A stretch of DNA of 64,000 nt from Vibrio tetraodonis. Lineage in GTDB: Bacteria > Pseudomonadota > Gammaproteobacteria > Enterobacterales > Vibrionaceae. The notes under the pieces are model-generated. The model was not told the DNA's origin. It searched no databases and saw nothing but the letters and a program-made list of their open reading frames with translations. The position numbers were made by a program, and so were the translations under genes. Positions 58,801-64,000 of this stretch are shown here, in pieces. Where the stretch lies: positions 124,001-188,000 of the forward strand of contig NZ_QLYY01000006.1 of the NCBI RefSeq assembly GCF_003350295.1. The letters run 5' to 3'. The first letter of the stretch is position 1, and each line of letters begins with the position of its first letter.

Positions 58801-59790
58801 AAGGTTACATTTCGTGCTGTTGACCATAGAAACCGTAAGCTCAAAGAAAATCGCGATCTCTACCTTTTGAAAGAGAGCCTAAAAGACAAGGTTCAGGAGA
58901 CACTGTCAAAAGTGGCTGACGATGATATTGAGCAAAGAGATCTAAAGACTTGGAGCTTTGGGGAACTGCCTAAAGTCTACCAACAAAAGCGTGGTGGCTA
59001 TGACGTTAAAGCCTTTCCTGCGATTGTTGATGCAAAAGACAGCGTTGAAATTAAGTTGTTTGAAACCGCTGATGAGCAACATTTAGCGATGCAAGCTGGG
59101 CAGCGTAAACTTGTTTTACTCAACGTACCGTCACCGATTAAATATCTGCACAGCAACTTGCCGAACAAATCCAAGCTGGGACTTTATTTCAACCCTTATG
59201 GAAAAGTCTTGGACTTGATTGATGATTGTATCGCTTGTGGTGTTGATAAGTTAATTGAAGAGCAAGGTGGTCTGGTTTGGCAGTCTGAGGCGTTTGAAAA
59301 ACTCAAAGAGCATGTCCGTGCTGAACTTGGCGATACCGTTGTTGAGATTGCTAAACAAGTGGAAGTAATTTTGACGACTGCCTTCAATATTAACAAAAAG
59401 TTGAAAGGGAAAATTGATTTCTCCATGGCATTCGCCTTATCTGATATAAAAACGCAAATAGAAGGGCTTATATTCAAAGGCTTTGCGACAGAATGCGGTT
59501 GGAAGCGGTTACCCGATATTCTTCGTTACATGCAGGCGATCGAGAAGCGTATGGAGAAATTGCCAATCGATCCAAACAAAGATCGCTTACATATGCTTAA
59601 GATTGAGTCTGTTGCAGATGAATACAAGGAACTATTAAATAAGGTTCCTAAAGGGGTAATGGTGCCTGAGAAGGTGAAGCAAATTCGCTGGATGATTGAA
59701 GAGCTTCGCGTGAGCTATTTTGCTCAGCAGTTAGGCACGCCATATCCGGTATCGGATAAAAGAGTCAAGAATGCGATCAGTGAGTGCTAG
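55861..59790 (+). CDS. hrpA: HrpA, ATP-dependent RNA helicase
   Basis: DEAH-box RNA helicase, known in E. coli to rescue stalled and collided ribosomes and process mRNA. About 1309 aa from a TTG at 55861 (with AGG upstream); no ATG is available near the expected start, and the frame is open to another TTG at 55804. Motif I GETGSGKTTQ (near residue 111), II DEAH (near 209), III SATID, VI QRKGRCGR; then WHL, ratchet and OB-fold domains, and the long HrpA-specific C-terminal DUF3418 domain. 1300 aa in E. coli, so complete. Confidence 0.95.
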   Translation: MTSSQPKTRPTAEHTVQANTPSSLRSALNQCMLRDRFRLSKRISGASKIKKEQPRHAVFDEIALDIAKSIMEAEQRASFKPNIDYPEILPVSQKRDNIAQAIQDNQVVIVAGETGSGKTTQLPKICAELGRGQYGLIGHTQPRRLAARSVASRIAEEMGTKLGDFVGYKVRFNDQISDQTQIKLMTDGILLAEIQHDRFLNQYDTIIIDEAHERSLNIDFILGYLKELLPRRPDLKVIITSATIDPQRFSKHFDDAPIIEVSGRTYPVETRYRPLSGDDDVDRDQLEGIFEAVDELCDEGLGDILIFMNGEREIRDTADALSKRNLKSTEIVPLYARLSAGEQNKIFQPHAGRRIVLATNVAETSLTVPGIKYVIDPGTARISRYSYRTKVQRLPIEPISQASANQRKGRCGRVEEGICIRLYSEQDFESRPEFTDPEILRTNLASVILQMTALGLGDIQAFPFVEAPDKRNIQDGVRLLEELGAINESAKDAKKRLTSIGKQLARIPIDPRLARMVLEAPKYGALKEVMIIAAALSIQDPRERPSDKQQSSDDKHKRFFHEESDFLTFVNLWDYVQKQQKSLSGNQFRKQCKQDYLNYLRVREWQDVYFQIHQSMREMEYKLNEEPSSYQSVHSAILVGLLSHIGVKDQEKNEYQGARNARFHIFPASGLFKKQPKWIVSAELVETSKLWGRIIAKVQPEWIEPLAKHLIKRSYSEPHWSKKRAAVMAHEKVMLYGVPIVPKRLVNYGSIDPSVSRELFIRSALVEGEWETKHAFFKTNRKLLQEVEQLEHKSRRRDILVDDDELFDFYDQRIGTEVVSGKHFDSWWKKASQTDSELLNFEKEMLLKGDASHVTELDYPNFWYQNGLKLKLSYQFEPGEDNDGVTVHLPLPVLNQVEPAGFDWQIPGLRHELVVSLIKALPKTLRKNFVPAPNYADAFLARAIAMESPLLDSLEKELRRMTGVEVLREDWNLEQVPDHLKVTFRAVDHRNRKLKENRDLYLLKESLKDKVQETLSKVADDDIEQRDLKTWSFGELPKVYQQKRGGYDVKAFPAIVDAKDSVEIKLFETADEQHLAMQAGQRKLVLLNVPSPIKYLHSNLPNKSKLGLYFNPYGKVLDLIDDCIACGVDKLIEEQGGLVWQSEAFEKLKEHVRAELGDTVVEIAKQVEVILTTAFNINKKLKGKIDFSMAFALSDIKTQIEGLIFKGFATECGWKRLPDILRYMQAIEKRMEKLPIDPNKDRLHMLKIESVADEYKELLNKVPKGVMVPEKVKQIRWMIEELRVSYFAQQLGTPYPVSDKRVKNAISEC

Positions 59791-59919
59791 CGAGAATAAG
59801 TGCTCACTAGCGTTTTAGGTATGTAAATTGCTTAGTTGTAGTACAGAGTAAAGTTTTTGACTGGGAAGGCAGAGGATTGCCGCAGCAGTTTCTGTCAAGG
59901 ATAATAGAGAAGGCTAACT

Positions 59920-60420
59920 ATGAAAAAATCACTATTAGCGCTGGCATTGCTAAGTGCTTCAGCAGCGGTATCGGCAGACTCGTTGATTTACGGCGGGGCT
60001 AGCGTTGGACAAACAGACTTAAACGGAGAGTCGACGACTTCTTATAATGTTCATGTCGGAACGGGCCTGTTGCCTTTTATCGGCATTGAAGCGGGTTATC
60101 AAGATCTCGGTAAGTTCGATCGCGTTGACTACAATGGCATTAAAACTAACCTAACGGGTAGCGCTATTTATTTTGCTGTAAAGCCAAGCATTGATTTCGG
60201 TCCCCTTCATGTGTACGGAAAGGCGGGTGTGCATTCGTACAATCTGAAAGCCGATGGTAGCTTTGATGAAGATGAGGTCGATGTGACCTATGGTGTCGGT
60301 GCCGAGTACTTTGCCCCTGGACCTGTACCGATTTCTTTTGGTGCAAGTTACAATGTATTTGGTCTGAAAGAAGATGATATTACTAATTTCTCTTTGAATG
60401 CGACCATCCACTTTTTGTAA
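59920..60420 (+). CDS. OmpX/OmpA-like outer-membrane beta-barrel protein
   Basis: 166 aa. A signal peptide (MKKSLLALALLSASAAVSAD) precedes eight alternating beta strands such as SLIYGGASVGQTDL, TSYNVHVGTGLL, IGIEAGYQDLG, LHVYGKAGVHSYNL and VDVTYGVGAEYF, ending NATIHFL. Typical eight-stranded Gram-negative barrel. Function unknown. A strong terminator follows; a clear junction to the AT-rich region beyond. Confidence 0.83.
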   Translation: MKKSLLALALLSASAAVSADSLIYGGASVGQTDLNGESTTSYNVHVGTGLLPFIGIEAGYQDLGKFDRVDYNGIKTNLTGSAIYFAVKPSIDFGPLHVYGKAGVHSYNLKADGSFDEDEVDVTYGVGAEYFAPGPVPISFGASYNVFGLKEDDITNFSLNATIHFL

Positions 60421-60447
60421 TATTCACTTTTCATAACATCGACGCAT

Positions 60448-60485
60448 AAATAAAAGCTTGGCTGTTTGTGGCCAAGCTTTTATTT
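60448..60485 (+). terminator. Terminator after the barrel gene
   Basis: A 15-bp stem (60448-60462 with 60471-60485, 8-base loop) built on AAGCTTGGC/GCCAAGCTT with T-rich downstream sequence. Confidence 0.85.
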
Positions 60486-60611
60486 TGACAATTCCACCTG
60501 TGAAGGATTTGTGCAGCTCAACATTACGGTTTCTGATGAATGTTGGGCGTTCCGATTAACTTTGTTAGGGCGAAACGAAAGACCTGAACCTTCTCCGTAG
60601 GAACGTCCCAT
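60480..60611 (-). CDS. Possible small ORF, unsupported
   Basis: A 43-codon leftward frame beginning MGRSYGEGSGLSFRPNK and ending SQVELSK. No clear ribosome site; its stop lies in the terminator stem. Gly/Arg/Asn-rich start, one Cys. It may be a real small gene, a fragment of a lost gene, or chance. Listed because the surrounding 730 bp is otherwise without coding sequence and its codons look reasonable. Confidence 0.2.
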   Translation of the reverse strand: MGRSYGEGSGLSFRPNKVNRNAQHSSETVMLSCTNPSQVELSK

Positions 60612-61212
60612 CACGATTCTTATTTTACTCAGCCAAACGGCCAAGTTTCGTTACCTTGTCCAAACCACTGATTTATTCAGGCTTGTAGGTTTGTCTGATG
60701 ATATAGGTGATTCACTTGTAAAGCGTTTAACAAAGCTTGATACGACTGTATGTCGAAGGTACAGGAAAGATTAAGCCTGCATTAATATGTACTAACACGC
60801 CTTAAATTTCTCCATGCACAACTATTTTCATTGTCTTTACTATTTTGCCTAGAAGTTTAAATGGATTAACAGAACCTCATCACAAAAAAACATTATGCAT
60901 ATTGTTTTCTATTGATTCTAAATTTAATCTTATAACCACTTTTTTTGTATGGCTTTTAAATTAGGAGTAATCCTGAATTTCTTAAATAGTCAGTAGTATA
61001 AACAAAGCCCTAAATCGACTTGTAGGAAACCTATTTAAAAATTGATAAATATAAATATTGGAAGCACTAAAGATAATATTAAAAATTGTACAGTTATGAT
61101 TTAAATCTATAAACACAAAGTTCAAGAAATTCTGAAAGATAGTATATGCGCGTGCCACTTTTGACGTTTTATATGTGGCATTTCAAATCATAAACAATGA
61201 GCTATTGCCGAT
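60486..61212. other. AT-rich gene-free region before the radical SAM operon
   Basis: 727 bp. The left half (to about 60780) is of average composition and holds the doubtful ORF at 60480-60611. The right half is very AT-rich (for example around 60860-61110) and should contain the operon promoter; I cannot fix its -35/-10 with confidence. No repeats marking an insertion are visible. A change in composition here suggests the boundary of acquired DNA. Confidence 0.5.
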
Positions 61213-62313
61213 ATGATGGAATATGAGAAAAAACATTTAACCGCAGCGAAAGAAAGAATTGAGAATCTTTGGCTTGCCGGTACAGACTATGATGCGCTCT
61301 TAACGGACAAAAGTATGAAGGAGAACAGGTTACTTCATTTAGACTTGGATTTAACAAACGAATGTGACTTAAAGTGTTATTACTGTGATAGAACACCAGA
61401 TAGGTTCGATGACAAAGACCGCAATCCTCTGACAACAGAACAAAGAAAATCGGTAATATACCAGGCATATAAACTCGGAGCCAAAACAGTTGAAATTCCA
61501 GGTGCTGGAGAGCCAAGTTTAGACCCCAGTTTTTGGGAAATTTTGGAATATATTCATTCACTCGATATGACACCAGTGATATTTACACATGGTGCATTGC
61601 TTGATGATGAATCCATCGACAGACTTTATGATCTGAATGCTTCCATTTTCTTAAAGTTCACTACATTTGAATCGAAAGTAAATGATAAGTTGGTTGGTGT
61701 AAAGGGGTATACCGATAAGGCTAAAGTCGTACTGGAAAAGCTCATTACTAGAGGATTCAATAAATCAATTCCGACTCGAATAGCAATCGATATGGTGGTA
61801 AGTCGACGCCATAAAGATGAAGATATAGCAGAAACACATCGTTGGTGCCGAGATAACAATATTCATCACTATATAAGCACTTTGATTCCCGAAGGAATGG
61901 CGGACAAAAGAACAAGACAAGAGGAGTGGAAGCGTTCAGATGAGCTGCTGAATATGATAAGGAATATTGATAATCAAGAGTATGGATTGGTATACGATAT
62001 GAGTCGGCCGATGGCTGGTGGTTATAAATGTCGTCAGGTTAACCTTGGCCTGTTTGTTAACTTGTATGGTGAAGTATACGACTGTAATGGCTTGGGACGA
62101 CCGCTAGGTTCGATAGGCAAGCAGACCCTGGAGGAAGTGTGGGATTCAAGGTTGGCAAAAGCGATTCGAAAACACCCTCAAGATGGATACTGCCTTGTTC
62201 GAGAGAGAGTATGGAAAGGTGTCGAGTCTAAGGGAATAGACAGAAAGCTTAAAGATATTCCTGAACAATGGCGTGAAAGCCAGCAAATTGCAGTGTTCAA
62301 TGTTTCCGATTAG
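61213..62313 (+). CDS. Radical SAM protein with auxiliary-cluster cysteines
   Basis: 366 aa. The radical SAM cluster motif is C51-D-L-K-C55-Y-Y-C58, SAM-binding GAGEPSLDP at 97-105, followed by the partial TIM barrel. The C-terminal region has C273, C291 and C327 (GGYKCRQ, GEVYDCNGLGRPLGSI, DGYCLVRE), the layout of SPASM/Twitch-type domains that bind a second iron-sulphur cluster and often act on peptides. Two adjacent ATGs (61213, 61216) with no strong ribosome site. First gene of a rightward operon with an ATP-grasp ligase and a ureohydrolase. Substrate unknown; no precursor peptide gene recognised in the window. Confidence 0.82.
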   Translation: MMEYEKKHLTAAKERIENLWLAGTDYDALLTDKSMKENRLLHLDLDLTNECDLKCYYCDRTPDRFDDKDRNPLTTEQRKSVIYQAYKLGAKTVEIPGAGEPSLDPSFWEILEYIHSLDMTPVIFTHGALLDDESIDRLYDLNASIFLKFTTFESKVNDKLVGVKGYTDKAKVVLEKLITRGFNKSIPTRIAIDMVVSRRHKDEDIAETHRWCRDNNIHHYISTLIPEGMADKRTRQEEWKRSDELLNMIRNIDNQEYGLVYDMSRPMAGGYKCRQVNLGLFVNLYGEVYDCNGLGRPLGSIGKQTLEEVWDSRLAKAIRKHPQDGYCLVRERVWKGVESKGIDRKLKDIPEQWRESQQIAVFNVSD

Positions 62314-62381
62314 GCAAGTTGAGCAGCAGAGCACAATCCCAAAAGATGTCCGATTATAGTAATTCGTTATAGGTAAAGATA

Positions 62382-63614
62382 ATGCATATAACATTTATAG
62401 AATCTTCTCCCTCCGGTGCAGGGGAAGCTAGTTTTAAATATGCCAAAGAGCAGGGCTATTTTATAACATTGCTAACAAAGAGCCGTCATTTGTATTCGCC
62501 AGAAATTATAAGCTATGCAAATAAAATTATTATTTGTAACACTCATGAAGAGCACGCCATACGGGATGCAATATTAAGCTTGAACGAAACACACCCGATT
62601 AATGGTATAACAACGACCTCAGATCTCCATGTTCCGCAAGCTTGTTTTGCAGCCCAGTTGTTGCACTTGCCATCCATGTCATACGACGCTGCAAACGGTG
62701 TTAGGCACAAGCATTTAATGCGTCAAACTCTGGAGAAGGCTTATCCAGACGTCAATCCGTATTTCAAAGTGGTTGACTGTTTCGATGATGCGGTAGAATT
62801 TGCCGATGACAAGGGCTTTCCTTTTGTTGCCAAGTTGAGTAACGGAAATGATTCCATTCTCGTTAAACTTATCCATAGTGTTGAAGATCTGAGCGACTAT
62901 TTTGAGTCTTTTAATCAACTAAAAGGACAGCTTTCAGATTATCAATTGGTTGATCAAGTCCTCCTTGAAGAGTACTTAGTTGGGCAAGAGTTCAGTGTGG
63001 AGTCCGTGCAAGGGGTAGGTACTCAAAGATACCTTCTGGGTGTAACTTACAAAGAAAATCAGCCGAACCCGGATGAAGGTTTTGCTGAAGTAGGGGTAAT
63101 GTTCCCATTTCAAGGAGAGTATGCAAATCAGCTTCATGAACAGGTTTTTCGCGCCTTGGATTGTTTAAATATTGATTGCGGTGTTATTCATACCGAATGT
63201 CGGGTTGTGAATGGCCAAGTGAAGATTTTGGAAGTGAATCCTCGACTCATAGGTGACAACTTTGGCAGCCACGCAATGCCTCTGGCTCTTGGCTATAATC
63301 CCGCTCATTTAGTAGTTGATGTGGCTATGGATACGTTCGAATCTTTACCTGAGTCTCTACAAAGAGGTACAGGTTGGGTGGCAGTCACAACCCAAGAAAA
63401 CGGGATATTTCATTCTTTCGATAATCTCGGTGAGTTATTTGAAATTCAGGGCGTGCATCATGTTGTACCAAGAAAATTAGCGGGAGATCCGATTGATGGC
63501 ATTGGCAACAACGGGGACATTCTTGCGTTAGTTATCACACAGGGTGACAGTGCTGAGGATGCCTATCAAATTGCAAAAAATGCTGCTGGTCAATTGAAAT
63601 TTTCTTTGAGGTAA
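62382..63614 (+). CDS. ATP-grasp ligase
   Basis: 410 aa carboxylate-amine/thiol ligase of the ATP-grasp superfamily, similar in layout to L-amino-acid ligases and carbamoyl-phosphate-synthase-like proteins. An N-terminal Rossmann-like domain (MHITFIESSPSGAGEASFKYA) precedes the ATP-grasp fold: PFVAKLSNGNDS (ATP-binding Lys), QVLLEEYLVGQEFSVES (Glu), IHTECRVVNGQVKILEVNPRLIGD (Mg-binding Glu and the NPR motif). It probably joins an amino acid or acid to an amine. 68 bp after the radical SAM gene; its stop is 2 bp before the next ATG. Confidence 0.87.
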   Translation: MHITFIESSPSGAGEASFKYAKEQGYFITLLTKSRHLYSPEIISYANKIIICNTHEEHAIRDAILSLNETHPINGITTTSDLHVPQACFAAQLLHLPSMSYDAANGVRHKHLMRQTLEKAYPDVNPYFKVVDCFDDAVEFADDKGFPFVAKLSNGNDSILVKLIHSVEDLSDYFESFNQLKGQLSDYQLVDQVLLEEYLVGQEFSVESVQGVGTQRYLLGVTYKENQPNPDEGFAEVGVMFPFQGEYANQLHEQVFRALDCLNIDCGVIHTECRVVNGQVKILEVNPRLIGDNFGSHAMPLALGYNPAHLVVDVAMDTFESLPESLQRGTGWVAVTTQENGIFHSFDNLGELFEIQGVHHVVPRKLAGDPIDGIGNNGDILALVITQGDSAEDAYQIAKNAAGQLKFSLR

Positions 63615-63616
63615 CT

Positions 63617-64000
63617 ATGTTAGATTCGACAAGCAACTGTGTAGTACAAGATGCTACAGTGACATGGATAAAAGATTTATGGCTCAACCAACCATCAACA
63701 GAAGGACGTGTTTTTGGATTTTTGAGTATTCCTTTTGATTACTGCGTCAGTTACCGGCCAGGAACTCGATTTGGACCAAAGGCCATTTTAGAACAACTGG
63801 ACGGGTATTCGACGTATTGTATCGATAAACGAGTCGACTTCTCTAGCTATCTTTTAGAAAATCTGGGTACTGTGGACATATCGAATGATATTGTGTGCTC
63901 ACATGGAAATATTGAAGAGGCAGTCTTGTCTGCTCCATCTCATGTTACGCCTATTATACTCGGCGGAGATCATTCAATCACAGACCCAATATTTCGCGCA
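63617..64000 (+). CDS. Ureohydrolase (arginase/agmatinase family), 5' part
   Basis: The first 128 codons of a ureohydrolase-fold protein; it runs off the window. IPFDYCVSYRPGTRFGPKAI is the family N-terminal block and IILGGDHSIT carries the first Mn-binding motif GGDHS (116-120). Such enzymes hydrolyse arginine, agmatine, guanidinobutyrate, formiminoglutamate or peptide arginine. GAGG, overlapping the previous stop, serves the ATG 2 bp after the ATP-grasp gene, so translation is coupled. A 30-residue N-terminal extension precedes the core. Confidence 0.85.
   Translation, partial: MLDSTSNCVVQDATVTWIKDLWLNQPSTEGRVFGFLSIPFDYCVSYRPGTRFGPKAILEQLDGYSTYCIDKRVDFSSYLLENLGTVDISNDIVCSHGNIEEAVLSAPSHVTPIILGGDHSITDPIFRA

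Noticed and set aside
1..64000. tRNA, rRNA, CRISPR, insertion sequence or prophage features
   Set aside because: No T-loop-like or rRNA-like sequence, no regularly spaced repeats and no transposase, integrase or phage structural gene was seen.

Overview
The window looks like part of the main chromosome of a Vibrio or close relative (Vibrionaceae). The evidence is gene content and order: comEC-msbA-lpxK-ycaR-kdsB followed by the ycgB/yeaH/yeaG trio, pflA/pflB with a DUF3360 permease, a cluster of ybjL, grxA, hexR, panP, lysO, an HDOD gene, tfoX and serC, and divergent metR/metE. Base composition is moderately AT-rich. I see no tRNA or rRNA gene, CRISPR array, insertion sequence or phage module. 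Most of the window is ordinary, densely packed core genome, with intrinsic terminators at most convergent junctions.

Layout. 1-7154: lipoprotein sorting (lolE, cut by the window edge), DNA uptake (comEC) and the LPS/lipid A operon msbA-lpxK-ycaR-kdsB. 7177-12063: stress module SpoVR/YcgB, YeaH, PrkA/YeaG, all leftward. 12501-19509: pyruvate formate-lyase and its activase, an LpxR-type lipid A deacylase, a CbiM-like membrane protein, a DUF3360 permease with an FNR-like box upstream, and the C-terminal remnant of a chemoreceptor gene. 19949-23297: an artPIQM-type arginine ABC transporter preceded by two tandem ArgR boxes. 23310-30929: YbjL, GrxA, HexR, PanP (beta-alanine supply), a periplasmic protein, LysO and an HDOD protein. 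31275-38858: TfoX competence regulator, a beta-barrel, YdgA, SerC, YgiQ and small Vibrio proteins. 38887-42400: MetR/MetE with MetJ and MetR operators.

From about 42.5 kb the content becomes more accessory: OhrR without ohr, a DNA-3-methyladenine glycosylase gene broken by one base in a homopolymer, a possible 2-oxoglutarate-oxygenase-like protein, a DsbA paralogue, a Cys/His-rich secreted protein, a small secreted protein overlapping an orphan receiver domain, a eukaryotic-like protein kinase resembling secreted effectors, HopJ, an FAD monooxygenase, an AmiD-like lipoprotein amidase, TerB, a PhoD phosphatase, a double-length MipA/OmpV barrel, HrpA and an OmpX-like barrel.

The last 2.8 kb, after an AT-rich gene-free stretch (60486-61212), starts a compact rightward operon: a radical SAM protein with auxiliary cysteines, an ATP-grasp ligase, and a ureohydrolase (arginase/agmatinase fold) cut by the window end. 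I do not recognise this combination as a described pathway. It is the best candidate for a new biosynthetic or modification system and continues beyond the window.
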